Positions 45,272 to 55,579 of a DNA stretch of 64,000 nt are shown here, one piece after another (position 1 is the stretch's first letter; each line of letters begins with the position of its first letter). The notes under the pieces were generated by a model. That model was not told the DNA's origin. It ran no database searches and was given only the letters and a program-made list of their open reading frames with translations. Both the position numbers and the translations under genes were made by a program. This DNA is from Seminavis robusta (lineage: Eukaryota; Bacillariophyta; Bacillariophyceae; Naviculales; Naviculaceae): assembly GCA_903772945.1 (NCBI GenBank), contig CAICTM010000262.1:19278-83277 (forward strand), read 5' to 3'.

Positions 45272-45526
45272 CTATAATAGTGTACAACAACCTCCATCTC
45301 CACCGCCTCCTCCTGCAGACGAGTGATAGACATTGTGGTCTGCGACACCCTCTCGGGTCAGGAAAAAGTCCTTAACTTCGGCTTCCTTGATATTCTTGAT
45401 CACTCTTGCGCACGCTTTGCTGGTGTTCTCTGCCTTTTCCACACCCGCCAGAGTCTTCTTCAGCGTGGTTACTTCTTCTTGCAGCAGCTGCAATGCCGTG
45501 AGGCCTCCACCTTCTTCGTCTCCCAT
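45272..45526 (-). CDS. Small prenylated coiled-coil protein, G-protein gamma-like
   Basis: An 84-residue single-exon protein: an acidic/helical N-terminal half (LQLLQEEVTTLKKTLAGVEKA) of heptad type, a Phe-rich middle, then a Gly/Asp-rich linker and the terminal CCTLL. The last four residues CTLL form a CAAX box; the terminal leucine favours geranylgeranylation and the adjacent Cys80 may be palmitoylated. Size, N-terminal coiled coil and prenylation all match heterotrimeric G-protein gamma subunits, which anchor the beta-gamma dimer to membrane. The classical GGL motif is not clearly recognisable, so this stays a candidate; other small CAAX proteins are possible. A GPCR gene lies 2.1 kb away on the same strand. 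Confidence 0.6.
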   Translation of the reverse strand: MGDEEGGGLTALQLLQEEVTTLKKTLAGVEKAENTSKACARVIKNIKEAEVKDFFLTREGVADHNVYHSSAGGGGGDGGCCTLL

Positions 45527-47478
45527 GGTGCTGTCGTGCTATTACAGAAGATGACAAGGGTATATCCGTCGGTATCGGAGGGTGTCGTGTGAGGCATCGG
45601 GTCATCGTGGGCGGTTGAGGTCCAAATATTCTGAGTCATGAATCGGGAATCCCACACCATCTTTTCGGAAAATTGATCGCTCGGTCACGACAGGACGAAC
45701 TTGATGCCAATCGAACCCCAAATCCAACCATAGGTTTCCGCTGTGAAAGGGGGGTTGAATAGCGTACTCTAGCCAGAGTCGGCATCGCTTGTGTTCTGCT
45801 CTGTCTCATCGACAAAGCAGTTTCCTTGCATCATGAAATTATCTAGAAATAGATACTTTTCCCTTGCTGGGCGCGGATTTACCAAAATAGTACAGAGATT
45901 TGCCATCTCAAGGTGGAACTAGAGGCAGATGCCTATCCCAAGACTTGGAAACTGTATGGTATCGTCTAATCTGTTTGATTGCTCCCAAACGCATGCTTGT
46001 TTTCAGCCCGCAGCGTGTATTTCCACTGTCAAATCGGATGGAGTCGACTCAGTCACTCCATGCGAATGATGTTTCCAACCTACTAGTAGACTAATGAAGA
46101 GAGTTTCTGTGGTCCTGTACCGGTAGGGGTGTTTGCAGCTTGCCGGGACACTGTGGAAAGACGACTTGTGAGGCTGATCAGAATGCCAACCCCCCTACTG
46201 TGACGATGGAGAATGCGTCAATGTATGCTTTTCAAGTTTTCAATCCGATCTCTTTGCAATAAACGTGGGCAGATGCCTTTTGCAGACGGACCACTGTTTT
46301 TATATTTTGGTGCCAGTAATACTACGGATTCGGGAAGAACTGTCCTTTCCCATGCTCCGAAGGGGATTTCCCACCCTGGGAAGGAGATTTTTCTTCCTGG
46401 TACATAGGTTGTGTAGGTTTCTACGTGAGCCTTCGAATCCAATCTCGCGATCAACCGAAATCCGAACTCATCCTAAACTCTAACCTTAAGAACACTCGGA
46501 GTCGACACTGTCCCTTAAGTAAAGCTCAAGGGAAATTTGCTTGGGGACCTCGGAAATCGGCTTGAGAGGGTGGGAAATCAGCTTCGGAGCATGGAAAAGG
46601 ACAGTTCTTCCCGAATCCGTAGTACCCGCGCGCTGGAATTCAAGATTGAAGAGGAAGACATCACGAGAGTCCTTTGTTTGGTGATGTGAACTCAAGGTGG
46701 ATGGAGTGGCCTGTGACAGGTGCCTCGTTTGTAGCTCAGCAGCCGTAGAATTTGGTGGATTGCTCCAACATTGTCCCCGGCGCCACCGTATCCTGTGGAT
46801 CGTTGCAATACTTGTAGTATGGTTTTGTCCACAAACTGATTATCCTGGAGGGAGGCCACCCCCATGAACCGGCGCAGGCACCCACACGTATTTCCTCTTC
46901 TGATGAAAGAGCTGGGGATTGCTCCAGCCACGCTCTTGGCGGCGCTATAGTCCCTTTGGTCACAACCAGCAGGACTTTGTTGTTGCGCACTCGGATTCTT
47001 TTTTCACTCCGTCGAGAATTCAACTTAAGTTGGAAGGTCATGCAGGGCTGACGTTCCACCATCCTCCCCATCCTAGAGCTTCCGCTCTGAGCCAAAACAA
47101 CGAGAGTTTCATAGTTCAGATAGCTTCTAGTAGTTGACTTATGCAGAGCGTGCCAGCGTCGTAAGGAGGCGTGATGTATTTGTACACACTACGTTCTGCC
47201 AGAGACATCGTCAATGAGATGTGGCTAAAGCAAGCAGGTCCTGGATGGGTGCCATCTTTCCTGACAACCCAACTCGGCAGATTTCGACCACAGCTGCGAT
47301 TCCGATTCGATTCATCGTTCGATTCAGGCCTCTGCGGGCCAATGATTTGGTTTCAGTTTGCTTGTTGTCGTGCTTTCCGATTGTCCTAAGGCTATACCGG
47401 TAGCCATCGGTCCCAGCCTACCTCGCGTTACCGTTGTTCCAGCAGTGCCGCGTTTTGAAGATAATACTCCTTCAAGTC
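45527..47478. other. Intergenic with one inverted-repeat element
   Basis: No gene recognised. Open frames in 46700-47100 have no family features. It contains the inverted repeat described separately at 46320-46624. Confidence 0.45.
46320..46624. repeat. Long inverted repeat, probable MITE remnant
   Basis: Arms at about 46320-46377 and 46567-46624 are near-identical reverse complements (core: actacggattcgggaagaac), each ~58 bp, separated by ~190 bp. No coding capacity. The structure fits a short non-autonomous DNA transposon. Confidence 0.7.
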
Positions 47479-47770
47479 TATCCTTCGGCGCACTCTAGAT
47501 CACTCGACGTTCGACGCCCAAGATCATCGTCAACCGCCGCGCTTACTATGCCTGAGTTGTGGTCTTCTTCACTGTTCGTTTGGTATGATTCTTCCGGTTT
47601 GTTGGCTTCCTCATCATTCTCCGTTATCCTTCTGCGAACTCTAGATCACTCGATGTTCGACGCCCAGTATCATCGTCCACTGCGGCGCTAACTATGCCTG
47701 GGTTGTGATCTTCTTCGCCCTGCGCTTGGTATGATTCTTCCGGTTTGTTGGCATCCTCGTCATTCTCCGT
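47479..47770. repeat. 146-bp tandem duplication at the GPCR 3' end
   Basis: Two copies of a 146-bp unit, about 47479-47624 and 47625-47770, starting tatccttc and including ctagatcactcga and tatgattcttccggtttg. The copies differ at a limited number of sites. 146 is not a multiple of three, and the stop codon of the GPCR (TAA, 47624-47626) sits exactly on the junction. Confidence 0.82.
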
Positions 47771-49057
47771 TTGGTTGGCTTCTTCGTCTACGACATTCTC
47801 GCTCTGTCGGGCGTTGCTCTCAGTATTGTTTCGAACTACTTCATCAAAGAGCATATCCTGGTTGGAAGCTTCCATACTTGATGTTCCCGTATCTCGTTTC
47901 GCTTCTTGTCCAGAATCGTCAACGTTCTGACCATCACGGTGCGAAGTGGTGCTGCGATCGGCACGGCCGTTGCCGAGGCAGCTACATCCAAGCCCGCAAG
48001 TCAGGAACGAAATGAGCTTTTGCCGGGTGGCGGGTCGATCTCGTGCAAACGTCAATAGGTTGAAGAAGCCTTGCAATGGTTCACAAAACAGGGCAGCCAC
48101 GACCACACCAAATGGGCTCACTCCCGTGTAACCGTAGACAGACCAAACCGTGGAAGGCAAGAAGGTGATCACGAAGATAACCGAATAGAGAATCGCCTTG
48201 TTTGCAATGCGAGCCAGGTCATTGCGGCTTCGTCCCTGAACATGGTTGGTGGCACTGCTACGATTGCCTCCGACGCTTCCTCGTAGATTGGAAACGCTCG
48301 CTCGGACACTGCTTCGGACACTGCTTGAAATGTTTGTGTTGCTGCTCGCTTGTCCAAAGGCGTATCTCAATAGGCGCAAATGGGTCCTTCGTACTTCGAC
48401 AAAGATCATTATCAAGCAAAACAAGATGATAAGGAAGGACAAGTAGATTGGTACGTAAAAGACAACCACAGCGTAGACCCAAGCTTTTGGTTTATTGTGT
48501 GGGTCGGAACACGGCTCTCCTGTTTCCACGTCAATGCCTCCATAGCAACCCCAAACTTCCGCTGGCCAACAAATGGATCCAACAGGTTGGTAGATATGAA
48601 AGAACATCATTACAAAATTGATTCCAAAGGCCCAGACAAAAATCAAAGGGTATATGTACTTTTCAAATCGGGCAATCTTGGCATCGGTCCACCGGTAGAC
48701 GATAATGAGCGTACAGTACACTGCAATGCAGGAATTGAACATGGGAGGTCCACAAGCTGAAAGAACCAAGAAGCCTTGTAGATTGCAGGTTGTCATGTTT
48801 CCCGCGCTGCCCCAAATGAAGCCTTTTGGTACGAACCAAGACGACATCAAATATCCAAAGGAAGACAAACAGTCAAAGATGCTCATTCCAACCAAGGCTC
48901 TCTGGATGGGAGTGCCCTTGCCTCGGCGATGGTCGTTGAATACCTCGTAGATAATAAACAAGGAAGAAGGAAGGGATAATGCTGCAGTACACCTTGGCAC
49001 CATCGCCATCGTCTTCTGCTGTGGCAGTGTGAACCATTCATCAATTATATAGGTCAT
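47624..49057 (-). CDS. Seven-helix receptor of the cAMP-receptor-like GPCR family
   Basis: A single-exon 477-residue protein with seven hydrophobic helices: about residues 20-40, 53-76, 90-122 (beginning CNLQGFLVLSACG), 136-162, 193-224, 288-313 and 320-345. The C-x-x-QGF start of helix 3 and the paired cysteines CWPAEVWGC in the second extracellular loop are typical of the cAMP-receptor-like (cAR/Crl) GPCR group of amoebae and stramenopiles. A disulfide between helix 3 and loop 2 is likely. The third intracellular loop is Ser/Asn/Arg-rich (residues ~235-280) and the ~130-residue tail is acidic and Ser/Thr-rich, suitable for phosphorylation. The ligand is unknown. The last ~50 residues derive from one copy of a 146-bp tandem duplication. 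The G-gamma-like gene is on the same strand, downstream. Confidence 0.83.
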   Translation of the reverse strand: MTYIIDEWFTLPQQKTMAMVPRCTAALSLPSSLFIIYEVFNDHRRGKGTPIQRALVGMSIFDCLSSFGYLMSSWFVPKGFIWGSAGNMTTCNLQGFLVLSACGPPMFNSCIAVYCTLIIVYRWTDAKIARFEKYIYPLIFVWAFGINFVMMFFHIYQPVGSICWPAEVWGCYGGIDVETGEPCSDPHNKPKAWVYAVVVFYVPIYLSFLIILFCLIMIFVEVRRTHLRLLRYAFGQASSNTNISSSVRSSVRASVSNLRGSVGGNRSSATNHVQGRSRNDLARIANKAILYSVIFVITFLPSTVWSVYGYTGVSPFGVVVAALFCEPLQGFFNLLTFARDRPATRQKLISFLTCGLGCSCLGNGRADRSTTSHRDGQNVDDSGQEAKRDTGTSSMEASNQDMLFDEVVRNNTESNARQSENVVDEEANQTENDEDANKPEESYQAQGEEDHNPGIVSAAVDDDTGRRTSSDLEFAEG

Positions 49058-50252
49058 CTTCTAGAGCGTTGCTTGTTGTTTGTTGTTGTTGATAATGAAG
49101 TGCAAACTCCAAACTTTGAGGAGGTCTTCAGAAGGTTATACCAGCAACCACCAACTGATTTAACTGGCCCCGAGTTATGGCACAGTCGCGTCGTTTCTAA
49201 GGATGATTGGATTCCAGTTTCTACCAACCCAGAGTTGTCTTCTGCAGAGTATTTAGATGCAGAGCTCCCACCCTTGCGGTCTAATGACACCTTGTGCAGC
49301 AGCCCAAGTAAGTGTGTTACATTGAGGTGCCAAAGCAACCAATGTGATAACCATCGTGTGATGTCATGGCTACCAGCCAAGGTCTAGCTAGCTAGCTAGG
49401 TACTGCAGAGAAGAAACTGCAAGGCACCCACAAGCTTCAGTAGCATCGGAGCATAGTACAGCGGCCCCCACCGGTTTTCGGAAAGCTGACCTCGACTCGG
49501 ATGCCCCTTCCCCCTTCCACCTTCCACATTCCACAAAGGCGGCCATTCCTGCACGGAAACCACGAGTTAGACATCAGCGGTGTGCATGCAGTTTTGGACC
49601 GTAAAACTTTGGTTTTCAGTCTTTTGATACAATGTCATGTAACTCTGGTGGCTACCGTACTGTACGGTACAGCCCGTACCGGTATGTGCTGCGGGTACTA
49701 CTGTAGTAGATGTAGGAGCTATGTACGGCTATCTATTGGGCATTGGGGCGCTGCGGTACTTGAAGCAGGCCAGCTAGGAGCCCGAAGGAGTTGAATTGAG
49801 CTCGCAGGAGTCAGCCAGAATGAATGAAGCAACTGTGAGAGCGACGTCGCCTTGTGAGTTGGTTCAATGTCCTTCTATTAGCAGACCATTCTTCTTCCGT
49901 CGGCTTGAGCGCTCCAGATAGACGAGAAAGTTCAAGCAAAACTATGTCCTCTCATTATGACCGACATATGACATCTCTACAGGTGTTACGGCACTAGCTA
50001 GATGCTACCATACCCAAAATGTTACGGAGACAACCCATTGGTCACTTTCCGGTTGTTGGACTGACAAATTAAGTGAATGCATGATACTATCAGGAACCTT
50101 ATCCTTTGACTGCACAGCAGCAATTTGCTTGCTTGTGTACCAGTATGTACATGTAATCAATCCAATGACTACTCTGAAGCGAAGCAAGGTTTGCAGTCCG
50201 CAAGAAGTCTCAATGTGCAACATGATACTTCGTACGGTGGTAGCCTACTGGT
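49058..50252. promoter_or_regulatory. Divergent spacer between GPCR and helicase genes
   Basis: Both promoters should lie here. It contains a run of (CTAG)n near 49384-49399, and GTACGGTAC/TACCGGTA clusters near 49660-49685. An open frame at 49073-49387 on the plus strand has no ATG start and is not called. Confidence 0.45.
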
Positions 50253-52508
50253 ATGCATAGTACCTCATCGCCAGCAGGCGGGTTGTGGGATTCAACGTTT
50301 CAAACACTTTTCGTGGTGGTGGGAGTGGATTTGAGGAAGAGAGGCGGGTGCTGTTGCTGGGCTCTCAACCGTTCGCGGTTTGTTGGTGTTCACTTAGCGG
50401 AGGATGAAATTTTTAAAAGTACGAGGTCAGGCATACCATCAGTGGCAAGCTCGACGGCAATGCGCACAATTTGTTTTGTTGATAGTTTCATGACAGCCCT
50501 TGTATTGTACCCGTACCAGAAGGAATCCCTGGCCCATGCCAAGGAACGAAACACCATCGTGAACCTTCCCACAGGAAGAGGGAAAACTCTCATTGCCGTG
50601 AAGCTGATCGAGCATTGTTTGCAGGCATATCCGGCGAGGAAGGTTGCATTTTTGGTGCCAACAAGAGCCCTTGTTGAACAGCATTATAAGTATTGCAAGG
50701 ATCACGTTCGTTTACCACATGGATCCCCACCTTCCATTCAGAAGCTAGCCGGTCAAGCACAAGCCTATTGGGATGAGTCCGATTGGAATGAGGCATTTCG
50801 CTCCAACCATATCTTCGTTGGCACAGAGAAGCTTTTCCAAGATGCGTTCGTAGCAACCAAATTCCTCGACATTGGCAGCTTTAGCCTCTTCGTCTTTGAT
50901 GAATGCCACAAAGCAGTTGGCAGCGCCCCCATGGCTGTCGTGATGAGAGATGGGGTCGCCCCTCACCAAGCACAAGGATTGCACGGGCCCAAAATACTGG
51001 GGTTGACTGCATCTTTTGTGAGTGGCAGCCTCAAGAACATGGAAAAGAAGAGGCGAGATCTCGAAAAAGTGTTGCTTTCAACTCTTATCTGTCCTGATGT
51101 TCGAACCAGGATCGGAGATGACAGCTTTAGGTTTGTGAACTGGAGTAAGAGTCCCCACATCGATCGGCAAGAGGGCGCCATAAAGGCTCACGTCGAAGCG
51201 GCTGTTCAGCATGTAGGTCAGATCAAGGAGCAGAAAAAGATCATTGCCCGCTGCGCCTACGTTTTCCAGGAGCTTGGGGCTGACGCTCTCTTCTTTTATG
51301 TTGAGAGAGTGATTGTAGCGCAGGTGTTGGCGAGGGCAAAGATCCTGATGGAGCTACCAGACGCAGCCAGTGTGGACTGCGGTGAACGAATGTTGGAAGG
51401 AGTGCCAGCCCTCAGAAGTGAAGTTGCGGTGTTGCGCACAAAGCTCCTCGCCGATCCTTTGGTGCAGCAGGCCGATCGTCGATCTATAAAGGTGCAGAAG
51501 CTGATTGACCTTTTACAGGATCAGTTTCTCCAGAACCAGAACGGTCATCGAGGAATGGTATTTGTCCAACAGGTAGCCCTTGTGTCGTCCCTGGCAAAGG
51601 TTCTGAATGACACTTTATCGGTCTTGCATGTTAAATGTGGAGCTGTGGCTGGATGTGGTCACCAAAGTGAATTCGAGCGTCAGGCACAACTTGATCATTT
51701 TAGAAGTGGGGAGATTCAGATCATTGTTGCGACGCCTGCGTTGGAGGAAGGTATTGATGTGCCTGAATGTGCATTTGTAGTGCGCTACACGGCGGTACAA
51801 ACAACCAAGGCTCACATCCAAGGAGCAGGACGAGCTCGTCACGAGAATGCCCAAATCTTTTATTTTGAGAACGACCCTCAAGACGAAAGACAAAAAGAGG
51901 CAGCCATGAACACTGTCGCAAAGGACAGGACCCTAGCTTTGACAGCCGATGATCTCCAAAAGGCGATCCATGAAATCGACTCCCCCCGTGACAAGCGTCA
52001 CCCATATCCTTTGAACTGCCGAATGAATCCATCTGCAGACAGCACGGGAGAGGTCAATGTGTACAACTGTAAGGAAATCTTCAATCGGTACTGCTCGGTC
52101 ATGCTCGGGACACCAGTTCAGCCCAAAAAGATCCTGTACAAGTACACTGTCAAGGAGGATGGCCGCAAGTTCCTCTCCAAAGTGAGGTTCCCCTCTCCAC
52201 ATGGCTGGCAACACCTCACTTATGATAATCACTACATCCTCTTTTGGGGCAGAGCGAATCTCGATAACTTCTTTTCGGCTGACCGAACCAAGCGAAAAAC
52301 TGTTTCGGAGAAGGAGGAGATGACTTTTGTGTATATTGTTGTTGTCACACTTCGCGAAAAGGGATATCTTGATTGCCACAACAAGCCCAACAAGGCATGT
52401 CAACTTGAAGCGCGCAGAAACTGCGACGTCGACTCTGAATGGTCTGATGCCATTCCCATCAAAGATCGCGTCTTTCAGAGCTATGGAGCGCCTCTCGAGG
52501 AAATTTGA
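50253..52508 (+). CDS. Dicer/RIG-I-type helicase with DUF283-like domain, no RNase III
   Basis: A single-exon 751-residue protein (alternative start at 50460, just before LVLYPYQKES). It is a superfamily 2 helicase: Walker A PTGRGKT (106-112), VPTRALVEQ, DECH (216-219), LTAS (251-254), motif V ATPALEEGID (493-502) and motif VI QGAGRAR (523-529). A helical insert (residues ~260-420) separates the two RecA parts, as in Dicer and RIG-I-like helicases. After the helicase, EVNVYNCKEIFNRYC (~600-614) and the following strands resemble the Dicer dimerisation domain (DUF283). The protein ends there; no PAZ, RNase III or dsRBD follows, and the stop is not in a repeat. It may sense or move along dsRNA, or partner with the separate Dicer, by analogy with Dicer-related helicases. 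It could be a lineage-specific Dicer derivative. Confidence 0.85.
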   Translation: MHSTSSPAGGLWDSTFQTLFVVVGVDLRKRGGCCCWALNRSRFVGVHLAEDEIFKSTRSGIPSVASSTAMRTICFVDSFMTALVLYPYQKESLAHAKERNTIVNLPTGRGKTLIAVKLIEHCLQAYPARKVAFLVPTRALVEQHYKYCKDHVRLPHGSPPSIQKLAGQAQAYWDESDWNEAFRSNHIFVGTEKLFQDAFVATKFLDIGSFSLFVFDECHKAVGSAPMAVVMRDGVAPHQAQGLHGPKILGLTASFVSGSLKNMEKKRRDLEKVLLSTLICPDVRTRIGDDSFRFVNWSKSPHIDRQEGAIKAHVEAAVQHVGQIKEQKKIIARCAYVFQELGADALFFYVERVIVAQVLARAKILMELPDAASVDCGERMLEGVPALRSEVAVLRTKLLADPLVQQADRRSIKVQKLIDLLQDQFLQNQNGHRGMVFVQQVALVSSLAKVLNDTLSVLHVKCGAVAGCGHQSEFERQAQLDHFRSGEIQIIVATPALEEGIDVPECAFVVRYTAVQTTKAHIQGAGRARHENAQIFYFENDPQDERQKEAAMNTVAKDRTLALTADDLQKAIHEIDSPRDKRHPYPLNCRMNPSADSTGEVNVYNCKEIFNRYCSVMLGTPVQPKKILYKYTVKEDGRKFLSKVRFPSPHGWQHLTYDNHYILFWGRANLDNFFSADRTKRKTVSEKEEMTFVYIVVVTLREKGYLDCHNKPNKACQLEARRNCDVDSEWSDAIPIKDRVFQSYGAPLEEI

Positions 52509-52689
52509 TGAAATCGAGCTTGTAGGATTGTGAACTCGAAAGCAGCATTGCTTTCTTCGGTCAGAACCCGTCAGAGGAACGCAAGAAGTTATTCTGTATA
52601 CCTTGCGGCTTGTATTGAGAGCATTGGTCCTGTGCACTGAACTGGTTCCATGTGGGTGTGCATATGCATGACGTACCAGGTAGTCTTTT
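52509..52689. other. Convergent spacer
   Basis: 181 bp between the 3' ends of the helicase (plus) and the HTTM-like gene (minus). Nothing specific is seen. Confidence 0.4.
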
Positions 52690-54054
52690 CTATGCACTTA
52701 ATAGCACCTCTTCCACATTGCCATTGGCACCAATCTGTACGTAGTATGCCCTTTGAAGCGGAAGACCACTTTGTGTTTCAAACAAGCGTTGCTTGGTCTG
52801 AAGAAATGTTTGTAGCGCCACCAAGAACTTTTGCATGTCCCATGGATCCTCCACAATAGATGCTGTGGCTCGTGGCACTACGGGCAACAAGTTCTCTTGT
52901 AGTAGGGTGAATCCAATGACACGAAGTACAGAGTCATGGACTGCCCTGTCGGCACCTCTCGGTGTGCCATGTATTCCGACAGTACCGCCGCTGCGGGGAG
53001 CCACTGCACCATGGTGAATCACTGGAAGCCCCACAATGGATTGTGGAGTGGATTTTTCCGCTGTGGCCAGAACGACTCGGGTTTCTCCCGTCATTAATGT
53101 TTCGGCCAATAGTTTGGCTTGTCCACCATTCCACATGAACAAGGATACGGCCGACAAGGGCCAATTCTCGGGAATCATGGTGGCAAAGGGTCCCAAACAA
53201 ATGAGATTGGGCAGAAACGACACTAGCACGGCAGACCACCAGGGTCCTGTGCCAATCAGAGCAGAGCATTGAAAACCAACAATGTAGGTGGAGATTGTCG
53301 TAATAAACACAATGCCAACTTGTTTGGACATGAGGAGGAAGATGCCAATGTGCATGAGGATCATTCCCGTGCAACCAATATGGCGCGTGTTGATTGGCAG
53401 GAAGAGTGTCAGTGGCACCACGACACATTCAAAGAGAATGGTGGCCACGGCAATCCCACTGGTGGCCCAACTGCGCTGACAAGTCCATCGATTCCAGGAT
53501 GGTAGAAATGGACGACTGAGTTTCATCTTGGCCCCATAATATGCCGATAAATAAAATCGCATCGTCGACGGTAGCATCCACTGCTGACCTCCCACCACAA
53601 TCTTGGCCAATCCAGTGGAGAGAATGAAATGAACGGCAATTCCAAAGGACACGGCGCTGGCATACTCGCTGGAGGAACACAGACACATGGCCCAAACATT
53701 GTAGAGGAGAGGGTATTCTCCATGTCGATGTGTCACGGAAGATTCCACCAAATGATAAAGCGAGAAGATGATTGCCACTATCAGTCGGACCACAAATGAT
53801 GATGATGAACCCCAACCACCAATTGCAAGGGCAAAAAGAGACAGTAGGAAAATGGCTCTCCGCCTGGAAGGTCGCTGCAAGTAATGCAGATACTGGATAG
53901 GAATCCAACTGGGTCTTGTACAAACGCTACCGTTGGTAATGTCGTACAGGTTCTTTCCCGTCGCTAATCGAATAGTAACCCACCACAGAAGTGTTGTTGA
54001 GAATTGCCATTTGTAGAATGTCTTGCTAATGTGATGCTCGTTGTCCTCCTCCAT
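52690..54054 (-). CDS. HTTM-like multi-pass membrane protein
   Basis: A 454-residue single-exon protein starting at the ATG at 54054 (the frame upstream lacks an ATG). It has about nine hydrophobic segments between residues ~15 and ~330. The pattern HLVESSVTHRHGEYPLLYN, then FILSTGLAKIVVGGQQWMLPSTM, recalls HTTM (vitamin K-dependent carboxylase-type) membrane proteins, where a short His/Tyr-rich part and a GxxKxxxGxxW-like stretch occur. The soluble C-terminal ~130 residues do not show a known domain. Function is unknown. A MITE-like element begins about 58 bp upstream of the start codon. Confidence 0.55.
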   Translation of the reverse strand: MEEDNEHHISKTFYKWQFSTTLLWWVTIRLATGKNLYDITNGSVCTRPSWIPIQYLHYLQRPSRRRAIFLLSLFALAIGGWGSSSSFVVRLIVAIIFSLYHLVESSVTHRHGEYPLLYNVWAMCLCSSSEYASAVSFGIAVHFILSTGLAKIVVGGQQWMLPSTMRFYLSAYYGAKMKLSRPFLPSWNRWTCQRSWATSGIAVATILFECVVVPLTLFLPINTRHIGCTGMILMHIGIFLLMSKQVGIVFITTISTYIVGFQCSALIGTGPWWSAVLVSFLPNLICLGPFATMIPENWPLSAVSLFMWNGGQAKLLAETLMTGETRVVLATAEKSTPQSIVGLPVIHHGAVAPRSGGTVGIHGTPRGADRAVHDSVLRVIGFTLLQENLLPVVPRATASIVEDPWDMQKFLVALQTFLQTKQRLFETQSGLPLQRAYYVQIGANGNVEEVLLSA

Positions 54055-54111
54055 TGTTGCTTCTTTGGATATAATGCAGAAAAGATTTTGTTTGTGTTGC
54101 CGCAATCAAAG

Positions 54112-54370
54112 TGAAAGGGCCCGAAATCGCAATTACAAGTAATTCTGCTTCATACTTGGGTTTCGATTTTATATTTGGGTTTCGATTTTATATTTAGATT
54201 TCGATTTTATATTTAGGTTTCGGCTTGATTTTACTAGTTATTTACCATAGTAATTTGGTTTCGGTTTTATATTTAGGTTTCGGTTTTATATTTAGGTTTC
54301 GGTTTTATATTTAGGTTTGGAATTGATCAATTTAATTGGATTCTTAAAATCCTGATTTCGGGCCCTTTCA
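54112..54370. mobile_element. Second MITE-like element, 17-bp TIRs with internal TTTCGGTTTTATATTTAGG repeats
   Basis: Perfect 17-bp terminal inverted repeats (TGAAAGGGCCCGAAATC) at 54112-54128 and 54354-54370. The interior is made of ~19-bp direct repeats (ttcggttttatatttaggt and variants), broken by one tttaccatagtaa stretch. It overlaps the 5' flank of the HTTM-like gene. No coding capacity; a target-site duplication was not resolved. Confidence 0.78.
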
Positions 54371-55579
54371 GTGGAAAGATCCAAGATCTATTCGAATGAT
54401 GGATCAATCCGTTTCTATTCGATGCGAAAAATCCAATCGAACAAAGTTCGACTCACACGCGCCAATCGTTTGAGGAGCTGTTGAGGCGCCGTCGTTGCCG
54501 CCGTGCCCAGAAACTATACTAGCTTAGATACCAGGAATACGGTGTACCGGCACATGTAGCGGTACTCCCCACCACAGGAGTCAAAGGTATACACGCATTG
54601 TATTATCAATCTTGTAGCCAAAAATAGAAACGTGGGCTTTTAACAGCAGAAAGTTTTAGAGCGAGCGATCGAATCAGAATCGAATCATCACATGCACGGG
54701 CCTTCAGAATTCGTAGTATTTCAACTGCTATTTCAACTGCCAACCCCCCATGTCCTTTGGCAGCGGTCCGAGACTAAAAACTCCGATCTGCCAGCTGGCA
54801 CCAACCGTATTGATTCTTGTATTGCAGCACATCAACCGCCGGCAGCATCCATGGATAGCAGCGACGGCTAGATCCTTCCTCGTCGATTCGATTCCTTCTC
54901 GATCCCTTGCCTTCCTGGTCGGCTTGGAGAGCAGAGCAAGTGAAGTCCAAGAGTTGGTCCAAGACGATCGTGGAGGACAACAATGCTCGAGCAATTTTGA
55001 TGCCAACATCCGACTGTTTACACCGCTTCAACGACGAAAGCTGGGTCTCTCCCGTCTCTTTCTCGACGTTCATCCACTTCTGCTGTGAGGGGGGCAAACA
55101 ATCATGAATAATCTAACGTAGCTTTTGAGCTTCAGTATCAACATCATTTGCTGACTATCAGACTGCTACTAGTACCGGTAGTCCAGGAAGGATGCTCTCA
55201 AAGAGTCGAGTCCATGTCTTCTGAGATCTTCTGCAACAAATAAATCTTCCGTTCATTGCTTTGTTGGAACCGATTGCTTGATCAAAAGGGTGCCTTGGCT
55301 GCTTTGCTGGGTGAACGAAGATAGAAATTACAGCCCCTTCGATGGCCCTCCAAGAAGTGATTCGAAGATCGTAAATACATCTCTGCTGGCCTATTTTCTC
55401 GAATCGTGCGCTGATGTGCTGCACGTTTGGCCAAAACTTCAACAGCATCACAAAAACAGCAACAATAACACAAGCAGCAGCAACCTCACCAACGAGGCAG
55501 AACAAGCCAACAAGCAAGCAAGAAGAACCGAACAAACATCTATCTTTCGAAGAGGCACATAATTTGATTTGTTGGATCA
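54371..55579. other. Intergenic, no gene recognised
   Basis: This region lies upstream of the DUF6824 gene, whose promoter is expected near 55450-55579. Short open frames on both strands at 54728-55635 have no family features. Confidence 0.45.

Noticed and set aside
49073-49387. Open frame in front of the GPCR gene
   Set aside because: It has no ATG start and no family features, and lies in the receptor 5' flank; more likely a non-coding stretch.
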